Below, in pieces: positions 1 through 7,755 of a stretch of 64,000 bases of DNA (position 1 is the stretch's first letter; the number at the start of each line of letters is the position of its first letter). The stretch is taken from the NCBI RefSeq assembly GCF_000016785.1, contig NC_009486.1, forward strand, positions 1,488,001 to 1,552,000, in the 5' to 3' direction. This DNA comes from Thermotoga petrophila RKU-1. Lineage in GTDB: Bacteria; Thermotogota; Thermotogae; Thermotogales; Thermotogaceae. A program made the translations under genes and the position numbers. A model generated the notes under the pieces. The model was given only the letters and a program-made list of their open reading frames with translations. It did not search any database and was not told the origin of the DNA.

Positions 1-469
1 TTCCGAGCGCCGCAACGACCATTCCCGAAGCGACCGCAGCGGCAGATCCTCCACTGCTGCCACCGGGAACTCGCTCGAGATCCCAAGGGTTTCTCGTGGG
101 AAAGAACGCGGATCTTTCGGTGCTGGATCCCATCGCGAACTCGTCGAGGTTCGCTTTCCCAACGATGGCAAAGCCCGCTTCTTTCAGTTTTTTCACAACG
201 GTGGCATCGAAAACAGATTCGTAGTTCTCAAGGATTTTAGAAGCACAGGTCGTTTTCATTCCGAGGGTCAGGATGTTGTCCTTGATGGCGATGGGAATTC
301 CCCAGAACTTTCCATTCTTTTCCACGGAGACGTCTTCTTTGACGGAGATGAACGCCTTCACGTGGGGGTCGAACTTCTTTATCGCCTCTAAGGAAAGACG
401 GGGGAGATTTTCCCTTTCTTCGTCAGGGAGTTTCAAGGAGTCTTCTATTGTGAGCCTTCTGAAGTCCAA
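1..469 (-). CDS. gatA: Asp-tRNA(Asn)/Glu-tRNA(Gln) amidotransferase subunit A, 5' part
   Basis: This is the amidase subunit of the GatCAB complex, which converts misacylated Glu-tRNA(Gln) or Asp-tRNA(Asn) to the amidated form. Only about 156 N-terminal residues are inside the window; the gene runs off the left edge. Visible amidase-signature features are the catalytic Lys in AIKDN (about residue 63), the motif [14 protein letters not shown] (from about residue 104), and [10 protein letters not shown], which holds the cis-Ser (about residue 138). The nucleophilic Ser would lie just outside the window. I chose the TTG start at 469 because a full AGGAGGTGA ribosome binding site lies 5 nt upstream (475-483). 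A family-level alternative is another amidase, but the GatA-type spacing of the signature argues against it. Confidence 0.9.
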   Translation of the reverse strand, partial: MDFRRLTIEDSLKLPDEERENLPRLSLEAIKKFDPHVKAFISVKEDVSVEKNGKFWGIPIAIKDNILTLGMKTTCASKILENYESVFDATVVKKLKEAGFAIVGKANLDEFAMGSSTERSAFFPTRNPWDLERVPGGSSGGSAAAVASGMVVAALG

Positions 470-491
470 ACCGATCACCTCCTCTTGAGAA

Positions 492-497
492 TTATAT
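492..497 (-). promoter_or_regulatory. -10 box of gatA promoter
   Basis: A perfect TATAAT on the minus strand lies 14 nt upstream of the gatA ribosome binding site. No good -35 hexamer is present at 17-18 nt (the best is TGAATA). A 9-bp inverted repeat at 518-546 overlaps the -35 region. Confidence 0.45.
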
Positions 498-517
498 CAG
501 AGACGTGTTAGAATTAT

Positions 518-546
518 TCAGAAGAGCGATGAAATTTCTTCTGAAA
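518..546. repeat. Inverted repeat upstream of gatA and the pilin gene
   Basis: Arms TTCAGAAGA (518-526) and TCTTCTGAA (538-546) are exact inverse complements separated by 11 nt. It sits between divergent promoters, so it may be an operator or a short hairpin. The partner is unknown. Confidence 0.4.
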
Positions 547-603
547 TGGAAAATGAACATATTTCTATAGAATAAAAGAGCCTTATTGAAAGCCTTTTAA
601 CAC

Positions 604-633
604 TTGACACAATCAGGTAACAGGTTGTATAAT
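604..633 (+). promoter_or_regulatory. Consensus promoter of the prepilin gene
   Basis: A perfect -35 TTGACA (604-609) and a perfect -10 TATAAT (628-633) are separated by 18 nt. They lie about 50 nt upstream of the prepilin start codon. This is the most consensus-like promoter in the window. Confidence 0.85.
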
Positions 634-684
634 TCATAAGAGTAAAATCTATATTTAACAAATTTTAACTTGGGAGGTGTTTTT

Positions 685-1206
685 ATGAGGAGAAGAGCGG
701 GTTTCACGTTGATTGAGCTTCTGATCGTCATGGCTATCATCGCGGCTCTGATGGCGGTGCTCATTCCATCAGTAACAGGGGCAATGAGAAAAGCAACTGC
801 CACAAAGATAGCGGTGCAACTGAGAAACATAGAGCAAGCGGTGGAACAATATCTGTATTCTATGTTGCCAAAGTCTGATGATTTAGACCAGTCACCATAT
901 AATGATCTTGATAGAAATCAGGATTTCAGAGATTTTACAAATGTTGGGCTTCTAAACAACGACGAAGTTGATATTAAACTAATACCTGATGATAATAATA
1001 AAAGGATAAAAATTGCCCTCTATTACAATGCTCCTAGTACCGTCATAGCACAGCTGATAGTAGGTACTCTCAGAGAAGCGTACGGTGGTGGAACGACGAA
1101 AAATCTTGGCTCGCTAGATGATGTTGATGAAAATACTGACGATGGAGCTTACTACAATAACACCAATGTTTTTATCATCAAATCCATCGACGCCTTCTGG
1201 TGGTAA
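685..1206 (+). CDS. Type IV prepilin-like protein
   Basis: A small (173 aa) type IV pilin or pseudopilin precursor. The N-terminus is a class III signal: basic leader MRRRAG, then FTLIELLIVMAIIAALMAVL, so a prepilin peptidase should cut between Gly6 and Phe7. The mature +5 Glu is present (Glu11) and the following hydrophobic stretch forms the assembly helix. The rest is a short polar domain rich in Asn and Asp and was not recognised. The ATG at 685 was chosen because GGGAGGTG (672-679) is correctly spaced; an in-frame TTG at 670 is too early. The gene stands alone: no prepilin peptidase, ATPase or other pilin gene is nearby. The 3' two-thirds is much more AT-rich than its neighbours (about 27-32% GC in 901-1020), which suggests a variable or acquired surface domain. 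Confidence 0.85.
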   Translation: MRRRAGFTLIELLIVMAIIAALMAVLIPSVTGAMRKATATKIAVQLRNIEQAVEQYLYSMLPKSDDLDQSPYNDLDRNQDFRDFTNVGLLNNDEVDIKLIPDDNNKRIKIALYYNAPSTVIAQLIVGTLREAYGGGTTKNLGSLDDVDENTDDGAYYNNTNVFIIKSIDAFWW

Positions 1207-1223
1207 TCTCCTCTCCAGAGACA

Positions 1224-2423
<1,200 letters not shown>

Positions 2424-2434
2424 TTACCTTATGT

Positions 2435-3481
2435 TCAGACTGTTTCAAAGACCCTTTTTCTGCCTCCCCAATCCCTTCCGGGTTTCCTGCCGAGGTGCTC
2501 TATCATCTTCATCACACACGGAATACACGCGGTGTCTTTCTCAAAGACACAGATCTTTCCGGGATAGAGCTGATAAAGCTGTCTGTAAGGAGATGGGGTC
2601 CAGTTCGGCATAATGACGTTTGCACCGCATCTGAGAGTGATCTCTCTTCCTCCCGGTACGATCGTTCCCATGGCGGTGGTCGCCGGGATGTTCGAGTCTG
2701 GAAGAAGGATCCTGGTGAGTGCCACCATCTTCAGCGTGAGGGTGAAGTCTCCTTTTTTCTCGTTTGCGAGTGGTGTGTCAGGATGTGGAATGAACGGGCC
2801 TATTCCCACCATGTCGAAATCGTGTTCCTTCAGAAACAGAAGATCGTCGACCAGATCGTCTATCGTCTGTCCGGGAAGGCCCACCATGGAGCCCGCTCCC
2901 GTCTCGTATCCGAGTCCTTTCAACGTGAGAAGACATTGCACTCTGTTCTCAAAGGATGTGTCCGGTCTCAGTTTTTTGTGAAGAATGGGGTTCGCTGTCT
3001 CGTGCCTCAGGAGGTACCTGTCCGCTCCCGCCTCTTTCCACCTTTCGTAGTACTCTTTTGGCCACTCCCCAAGGCTCAAAGTAACTGCGACTCCCATCTT
3101 CTTTATTTCTCTCACGATGTCAGAAATCACATTCGGCATGTAATAAGGGTCTTCACCGGATTGAAGGACAATCGTTTTCGCACCGAACTGAACGGCGAGT
3201 CTTGCCCGTTCGACGATCTCTTCCGGAGTCATGCGGTATCTTTTCAAATTCTTGTTGTCTCTTCTCAGACCGCAGTAGAGACAGTTTTTTCTGCACACGT
3301 TCGAGAACTCTATGATTGCCCTGATGTGCACCTCGTCGCCCACGTACTTTCTTCTGATTTCGTCCGCGAGTTTGAAGAGGGCCTCGTTGAATTCCCTGTC
3401 GTTTAGGGAAAGGGCTTCTTTCAGGATTTCCCTTGTGAACTCTCTTCTTTCGAGTTTTTCCAGAATTTCTCTACCGGTCAT
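2435..3481 (-). CDS. hydE: [FeFe]-hydrogenase maturase HydE (radical SAM)
   Basis: HydE is a radical SAM enzyme of the BioB/ThiH branch that helps build the dithiomethylamine-bridged 2Fe subcluster of the [FeFe]-hydrogenase H-cluster. The 348-aa protein carries the SAM cluster motif C63-x3-C67-x2-C70 (NVCRKNCLYC). It also has the second, non-essential Cys set C311, C319 and C322 known from the T. maritima enzyme. The motif SLGEWP and a C-terminal tail rich in Lys/Arg follow. The start ATG follows GGAGTGATGAG. It lies downstream of hydG and a small ORF in the same operon. Older annotation would call it a biotin synthase-like protein, but the hydG neighbour and the extra Cys set favour HydE. 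The other maturase, HydF, and the hydrogenase itself are not in this window. Confidence 0.93.
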   Translation of the reverse strand: MTGREILEKLERREFTREILKEALSLNDREFNEALFKLADEIRRKYVGDEVHIRAIIEFSNVCRKNCLYCGLRRDNKNLKRYRMTPEEIVERARLAVQFGAKTIVLQSGEDPYYMPNVISDIVREIKKMGVAVTLSLGEWPKEYYERWKEAGADRYLLRHETANPILHKKLRPDTSFENRVQCLLTLKGLGYETGAGSMVGLPGQTIDDLVDDLLFLKEHDFDMVGIGPFIPHPDTPLANEKKGDFTLTLKMVALTRILLPDSNIPATTAMGTIVPGGREITLRCGANVIMPNWTPSPYRQLYQLYPGKICVFEKDTACIPCVMKMIEHLGRKPGRDWGGRKRVFETV

Positions 3482-3487
3482 GGCTCA

Positions 3488-3733
3488 TCACTCCAGTTTA
3501 TCGAGGATTTTCTTCAAAAGAGGGATCACTTCGTCCTTTTTATCCTCGGGGAAATCTTCTGCGAAGACACCAAACCTTTTGTTTTCTACGAGAAGTTCGG
3601 CGGGAAGGAACTTTTCCCTTCCCGCTTTGAGATCTCTGTAAAAGGACCATCTCTTTCCTATCTTCTCTGAGATCCAGATCTTGCAGTCGTATTTTTCCGC
3701 GATCTCTTCGAGGATCCTTTTAAAATCTAACAT
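3488..3733 (-). CDS. Small unknown protein between hydG and hydE
   Basis: An 81-residue charged protein with no family that I recognise. It starts MLDFKRILEEIAEKYDCK and has an alternating helix/strand appearance, with one Cys near residue 17 and no membrane segment. I chose the ATG at 3733, preceded by GGTGAG; a GTG at 3742 is possible. The gene overlaps the hydG 3' end by 14 nt and ends 6 nt before hydE, so it is translationally linked to both. A role in hydrogenase maturation or its control is suggested only by position. Confidence 0.7.
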   Translation of the reverse strand: MLDFKRILEEIAEKYDCKIWISEKIGKRWSFYRDLKAGREKFLPAELLVENKRFGVFAEDFPEDKKDEVIPLLKKILDKLE

Positions 3734-5135
3734 CCCTCTCACCGCGCTTTATCTTTTCGAGTCCCTCTCTAACTCTCTCTCTGATCTTTGGATTCATCTT
3801 CTGAAGTTCTCTTTCAATAACCTCCTCTCCTACCTTCCTTGTTTCTTCTGTTGCGTAGTCACAGAGGTATTCCTGAAGTGTGAACAGGGCGTTCGGTGTG
3901 CAGAAGTTCTTCACGAAACCGGGAATTGCAAATTCCATGAAGTGTTCCCCAGTTCTTCCTGCCCTGTAACACGCGGTGCAGAATGAAGGTACAAAGCCCT
4001 CTTTCAGTAGGCTTCTCATCACCTGATCGAGTGGTCTTGGGTCTTCGAGCGTGAACTGTCTCTTTCTGTCCTCGTCGTCTTCTCTGTGAGAGTACGCTCC
4101 GATTCCTATTCTGGAGCCGGCGTCTATCTGTGAAACACCGAGCTTTATCACCTCGTCCCTGAGTTTTGCGGGTTCTCTTGCGGTGAGAATCATGCCCGTG
4201 TACGGAACAGAAAGCCTTATGATGGCGACGAGCTTCTTGAAGTCTTCGTCGCTCACGATGTGTTCCGGTTTCTGCGAATATGGTGTGTTTATCGCGGGTT
4301 TTATCCTCGGGAAAGAGATGGTGTGTGGTCCCACACCGAATCTCTCTTCGAGGTGTATCGTGTGGTAAAGGAGACCCATCACTTCGAACTTCCAGTCGTA
4401 GAGGCCGAAGAGCGCTCCTATTCCAACGTCGTCGATTCCCGCCATCATTGCTCTGTCCAGTCCATAGAGCCTCCAGTTGTAGTTCGATTTCGGACCTCTT
4501 GGATGGAGTTTCAAATACGTTTCCCTGTGATACGTTTCCTGAAAGATCTGGAAGGTTCCGATTCCCACGGACTTTATGATCTTGTAGCCTTCAATCGTTT
4601 GAGGAGCAGCGTTGACGTTCACACGCCTGATCTCGCCGTTTCCGTACTTTGTGTTGTAAACGATGTCGATCGTCCTTGCGATGAACTCTGGTGAATACTT
4701 GGGGTGCTCTCCATAGACGACGATGAGTCTTTTGTGCCCTTGGGAAACGAGTGCCCTGACTTCTTCTTTCAATTGCTCTTCCGTGAGCGTTCTTCTTTCC
4801 ACCACTTTGTTGGAAACTCTGAAACCACAGTAAACACAGTCGTTGACACAATCGTTTCCTATGTACAGCGGTGCGAAGAGAACTATTCTGTTTCCGTAGA
4901 TTCGTTCTTTCAGAGTGCGGGCTGCTTCGAAGATCTCCTCCAGAAGCTCTGGATCTTCCACATTCAAAAGGGTGGCCGTCTCTTCCGGCTCGAGCCTGTT
5001 CTTGTCCAGCGACTTCTGGATGATCTCTCTCACCCTTGCAGGATCCGGGTTTTTCGTTTTCTCCAGAAGTTCAAATATCTTTTCTTCCGGTATGAAAGAT
5101 CTGCTCTCTACACGCTCTTTCACAAACACATACAT
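3720..5135 (-). CDS. hydG: [FeFe]-hydrogenase maturase HydG (tyrosine lyase, radical SAM)
   Basis: HydG cleaves tyrosine to p-cresol and dehydroglycine and makes the CO and CN ligands of the H-cluster as an Fe(CO)(CN)-Cys synthon. The 471-aa protein has the SAM cluster motif C96-x3-C100-x2-C103 (NDCVNDCVYC). It also has the HydG-specific C-terminal cluster motif C-x2-C-x22-C (FCTACYRAGRTG up to VKNFC). ThiH, the closest relative, lacks that C-terminal site, so HydG is preferred over ThiH. Of several stacked ATG codons I chose 5135, because GAGGTGA (5141-5147) lies 5 nt upstream; the ATG at 5141 would overlap the ribosome binding site. The stop of the preceding regulator gene lies in that same site, which implies coupled translation. 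Confidence 0.94.
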   Translation of the reverse strand: MYVFVKERVESRSFIPEEKIFELLEKTKNPDPARVREIIQKSLDKNRLEPEETATLLNVEDPELLEEIFEAARTLKERIYGNRIVLFAPLYIGNDCVNDCVYCGFRVSNKVVERRTLTEEQLKEEVRALVSQGHKRLIVVYGEHPKYSPEFIARTIDIVYNTKYGNGEIRRVNVNAAPQTIEGYKIIKSVGIGTFQIFQETYHRETYLKLHPRGPKSNYNWRLYGLDRAMMAGIDDVGIGALFGLYDWKFEVMGLLYHTIHLEERFGVGPHTISFPRIKPAINTPYSQKPEHIVSDEDFKKLVAIIRLSVPYTGMILTAREPAKLRDEVIKLGVSQIDAGSRIGIGAYSHREDDEDRKRQFTLEDPRPLDQVMRSLLKEGFVPSFCTACYRAGRTGEHFMEFAIPGFVKNFCTPNALFTLQEYLCDYATEETRKVGEEVIERELQKMNPKIRERVREGLEKIKRGERDVRF

Positions 5136-5140
5136 ACACA

Positions 5141-5389
5141 TCACCTCTTCAAAGGAACTGTTTTCACGCGAACACCGGAAATCTGGCCGAGCTTTCCGGA
5201 GAGGGCACCTATCGTGTCGTTGTCTGTTTTCAGAACGAGGAATATGATCGCCATGTTCTCTTCTCTGACGGGATAGCCGACTCTGAGCAGAATGTCTTCG
5301 GAGAAATTGTGAAGGAGTTCGTTCACCTGTCGGTAGGCTTTTTCCCGGTCTTCCACCACGATGGTGAGGATGTAGAATCTCTTCTCCAA
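5141..5389 (-). CDS. ACT-like iron-only hydrogenase system regulator
   Basis: An 82-residue protein matching the small family called iron-only hydrogenase system regulator (family name hyd_TM1266). The pattern, beta strand MEKRFYILTIVVED, helix, then REENMAIIFLVLKTD, gives an ACT/ferredoxin-like fold similar to the NikR C-terminal or ACT domains. No DNA-binding segment is visible, so it may sense a ligand or metal and act through a partner. It starts with TTG, and its ribosome binding site (GGAGAGGGGG, 5398-5407) lies in the 3' arm of a hairpin that can form in the leader. It is the first gene of the hydG-hydE operon. The fold assignment is fair; the ligand and target are unknown. Confidence 0.8.
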   Translation of the reverse strand: MEKRFYILTIVVEDREKAYRQVNELLHNFSEDILLRVGYPVREENMAIIFLVLKTDNDTIGALSGKLGQISGVRVKTVPLKR

Positions 5390-5503
5390 AACGAAAACCC
5401 CCTCTCCACGTGCCGGGAGAGGGGTATACTTCCATCCATCCCCTCCCCCGGTGTCAGGATTTTCCCCTCCACCTCAGGAGGTTTGTGATTTTTCTCACTT
5501 TCT
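5390..5503 (-). promoter_or_regulatory. Structured 5' leader with alternative hairpins (candidate riboswitch or attenuator)
   Basis: On the minus strand the segment CCCCTCTCC (5424-5416) can pair in two exclusive ways. Downstream it pairs with GGAGAGGGG (5407-5399), giving a 9-bp hairpin with an 8-nt loop followed by TTTTCGTTTT; this is terminator-like and hides the ribosome binding site. Upstream, CCGGGGGAGGGG (5451-5440) pairs with CCCCTCTCCCGG (5424-5413) over 12 bp with one G-U pair. Further upstream are CCTCC-tgaggt-GGAGG and GTGA-gaaaa-TCAC stems. This is the layout of an on/off RNA switch. I could not match it to any known riboswitch class. Confidence 0.6.
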
Positions 5504-5509
5504 GTTCAT

Positions 5510-5538
5510 ATTATACCACCTTCTGAGAGTCACCACAA
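5510..5538 (-). promoter_or_regulatory. Promoter of the hydrogenase maturation operon
   Basis: Perfect -10 TATAAT (5515-5510) with a 17-nt spacer to TTGTGG (5538-5533). Predicted transcription starts near 5503, which leaves a leader of about 114 nt before the first start codon. Confidence 0.65.
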
Positions 5539-6693
5539 CATCCCCAGCATCCACATCGGGATCACATTTCTAACGGGAAGATCGACATCGTCCCTTATCA
5601 CGAAGTCACTCGATTTCTTTTTCTTGCTCTTTCCACCAACTTCTATCTTTATTCCTTCGAAAACGTAATCTCCTTCTTCTTCGTTTTTCACAGCGTATAT
5701 TTTCCCGATCTCTTTCAATGCGAAGACAACGAAAGCCTCTCTGAAATTTCCAATTTCTCCCTCGAAAGCGTAGTACATGGCAGGATCAGATAAGAAGATC
5801 TTTTCCCCTTTTGAAAAGGGTTTTTCTACCCTTTTTTTCCGCACGATGTTCACAAGCTCTATTTCTTCCATTGTCTGTAGTAACTGGTAAAACTTTTGTT
5901 TTCCAACACCCCATTCTCTGCACATGGATTCAACGTTTATCGTCGGTATCTTTGAATGGAGGAGGTGGCCGACGATTGCCTTCATGACCCCAAGGTGATT
6001 TTCTGTTACTGTACCAAGAAAGTGTGGTACATCGTAGTAGATCGCCTTTTGCAGGATGTTCATTAACTTCTCTCTGAAGTTACCTTCCACATAGAACGGT
6101 CTTGTTCCAGTCTCTCGATATTTTCTGAAGAGACTCATCAGGTCCACTTCTTTTAAAGCCTCGGCGGCGTAATCGATGGAGACCTCAAAGGGAGAACTCA
6201 GCTTCCTCAGAGTTTTTCCAGTTTCGAAGTGGATGAATTCTCTAAAAGACATCAGAGGCATTCTGATCAAAACGAATCTTCTCGAAAGATCTGATATTCC
6301 CTTTCTCAGGAGAACGGAACTGCTGTCACTCGTCCATATAACCCTGTCTGGAAAGCTATCGTAAAGAACCTTAAGGATGGTACTCCAGTTTTTCAGAAGG
6401 TGAACTTCGTCGATGATGATGCCCGGATAATTTTTCATTATCTCCTGAAAAAGATCGTGTAGTGGAACGTCCAGAAGGAGAATTTCATCTCCTGAAACAT
6501 AAAGAAAACCGTGCTTTCTTGCCATCGACAGGAGAAAAGTGGTCTTACCCGCACCTCGTGGTCCGTAGAGAAGGATCGCCCTGTTTGTGAATCTCTTTTC
6601 CAGATCCTGGAAAAAGAGACGCATCTTTTTTGAAAGAAAACTGATCATTCTGTTCATCTGGAGATCCAATTTTTCGATGATCTCCTCGTACAC
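5530..6693 (-). CDS. AAA ATPase with C-terminal winged-helix/nuclease-like region (DUF4143-type)
   Basis: A 387-residue ATPase of the archaeal/Thermotogales AAA_14-DUF4143 type. Walker A is GPRGAGKT (residues 44-51) and Walker B is PGIIIDEVH (about residues 80-88). About two-thirds along, ESMCREWGVGKQKFYQLLQTM looks like a winged helix-turn-helix. The C-terminal part (EGDYVFEGIKIEVGGKSKKKK) resembles the degenerate nuclease-like domain of this family, with the E-V-x-x-K pattern partly kept. I chose the GTG at 6693 because AGGAGGTG (6702-6709) lies 6 nt upstream. An upstream GTG at 6702 falls inside that site. It is transcribed alone, divergently from pstS, and its promoter region carries three identical-type palindromes. 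The function of this family is unsettled; a defence or mobile-element role is only a guess. Confidence 0.8.
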   Translation of the reverse strand: MYEEIIEKLDLQMNRMISFLSKKMRLFFQDLEKRFTNRAILLYGPRGAGKTTFLLSMARKHGFLYVSGDEILLLDVPLHDLFQEIMKNYPGIIIDEVHLLKNWSTILKVLYDSFPDRVIWTSDSSSVLLRKGISDLSRRFVLIRMPLMSFREFIHFETGKTLRKLSSPFEVSIDYAAEALKEVDLMSLFRKYRETGTRPFYVEGNFREKLMNILQKAIYYDVPHFLGTVTENHLGVMKAIVGHLLHSKIPTINVESMCREWGVGKQKFYQLLQTMEEIELVNIVRKKRVEKPFSKGEKIFLSDPAMYYAFEGEIGNFREAFVVFALKEIGKIYAVKNEEEGDYVFEGIKIEVGGKSKKKKSSDFVIRDDVDLPVRNVIPMWMLGMLW

Positions 6694-6716
6694 AGTATGC
6701 ACCTCCTCTGGAACGA

Positions 6717-6722
6717 ATTATA
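6717..6722 (-). promoter_or_regulatory. -10 box of the AAA ATPase promoter
   Basis: Perfect TATAAT on the minus strand about 8 nt upstream of the ribosome binding site. The -35 position (about 6740-6745) is poor and is covered by the first 17-bp palindrome (6731-6747). Confidence 0.55.
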
Positions 6723-6730
6723 GCACAAAA

Positions 6731-6819
6731 CGTTCTCAAAAAGAACGATTTTTCGTAGAATTCTATTTTCCGTTCTGTTATAGAACGATAGTCTCACAAA
6801 ATCGTTCTCTTTCAGAACG
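6731..6819. promoter_or_regulatory. Three 17-bp palindromes CGTTCT-N5-AGAACG (operator array)
   Basis: Three copies with invariant 6-bp arms and variable 5-bp centres lie at 6731-6747 (centre CAAAA), 6771-6787 (GTTAT) and 6803-6819 (CTTTC). Start-to-start spacings are 40 and 32 bp, close to whole helical turns. The first copy overlaps the -35 region of the ATPase promoter and the third is next to the pstS Pho box. Invariant arms with drifting centres fit protein binding sites better than RNA hairpins. Confidence 0.75.
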
Positions 6820-6828
6820 AAGAGTCGG

Positions 6829-6846
6829 CTTAACATTTCTTAACAA
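6829..6846 (+). promoter_or_regulatory. Candidate Pho box upstream of pstS
   Basis: The direct repeat CTTAACA-TTT-CTTAACA has a 10-bp period. It resembles the TTAACA-type half-sites bound by PhoP/PhoB response regulators. It lies about 45 bp upstream of the likely -10 TAAAAT (6891-6896), which lacks a good -35, as expected for an activated promoter. The cognate regulator pair is encoded at the end of this same gene cluster. Confidence 0.55.
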
Positions 6847-6917
6847 ACCATGTGAAATCACACAAAGAAAACCTGGAAACTAAGAAGTGGTAAAATCCTG
6901 ATGTGGAGGTGTCTCTT

Positions 6918-7742
6918 ATGAAAAGGTTTGTGGTACTTCTTCTTTCATTAGTTTCGGTTTTTCTTGTGGCAGAAACGCTCGTCATCAAGGGTTCCAACAC
7001 AGTCTTTCCCATCGCTCAGCTCTGGATCGAAGAGTTCAAAAAGCTCCACCCGGATCTTCAGGTGACTCTCGAAGGTGCGGGCTCTTCCACAGGAATCGCG
7101 GCGCTCTTCAACGGAACGACCGACATCGCCAACTCGAGCAGATGGCTCAAACCCTCTGAAATCGAGAGAATGAACAAGGAAGGAAAATACTTCATTCCTT
7201 TCCTCATCGCTTTCGACGGAATAGCGATCATTGTGAACAAGGACCTCGGCATCGACGACATCTCCATCGAAACTTTGAAGAAGATCTACACAGGAGAGAT
7301 CCAGTACTGGTCACAGGTGAATCCAAATCTCCCGAAACAGAGAATCGTTGTTTACTCGAGAAACACCGCTTCTGGTACCTACGAAACGTTTGAAAACAAA
7401 GTCCTCGGTGGAGCGAGAATGGCTCCTTACGTGAGAATGGTCGAAAGTACCCAGCTTGAGATAGAGAGTGTTTCCAAAAATCCGTACGCTATTGCTTATG
7501 TTGGTGTGGGATACGTCACAGACGATGTGAAAGTCCTGAAGGTGAACGGTATCTACCCGACGAAGGAAAACATTCTGAAAGGAAAATACCCGATAGCAAG
7601 ACCTCTCTTCATGTTTGTCGATGCGACAAATGGATTTCCTGAGATGGGAAGCCTCGTCTTCGAGTACATCATGTTCGCCTTCTCGAAGAAAGGACAGGAG
7701 CTGGTTGAAAAGGCAGGTTACATAGCCGCTTACGGTCAGTGA
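6918..7742 (+). CDS. pstS: Phosphate ABC transporter, periplasmic phosphate-binding protein
   Basis: Captures phosphate outside the membrane and delivers it to PstCA. The 274-aa precursor has a Sec signal (MKRFVVLLLSLVSVFLVAE, cut about residue 18) and no lipobox Cys. Ligand-loop motifs typical of PstS are present: IKGSNTVFPIAQ near the mature N-terminus, GAGSSTGIAALFNGTTDIANSSR, and SRNTASGTYETF. The ATG at 6918 follows GGAGGTG; a GTG at 6903 is inside that site. It is the first gene of pstSCAB-phoU, with the regulator pair just downstream. Expression is probably induced under phosphate limitation through the Pho box at 6829-6846. Confidence 0.94.
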   Translation: MKRFVVLLLSLVSVFLVAETLVIKGSNTVFPIAQLWIEEFKKLHPDLQVTLEGAGSSTGIAALFNGTTDIANSSRWLKPSEIERMNKEGKYFIPFLIAFDGIAIIVNKDLGIDDISIETLKKIYTGEIQYWSQVNPNLPKQRIVVYSRNTASGTYETFENKVLGGARMAPYVRMVESTQLEIESVSKNPYAIAYVGVGYVTDDVKVLKVNGIYPTKENILKGKYPIARPLFMFVDATNGFPEMGSLVFEYIMFAFSKKGQELVEKAGYIAAYGQ

Positions 7743-7755
7743 GGAGGGATCGAAG

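Noticed and set aside
5390-5503. TPP riboswitch in the hydG/hydE leader
   Set aside because: Short CUGAG- and CCUGA-like strings occur, but the conserved order and the GCGUAGGGA-type segment are not present; hydG was once annotated as thiH, which makes the idea tempting.
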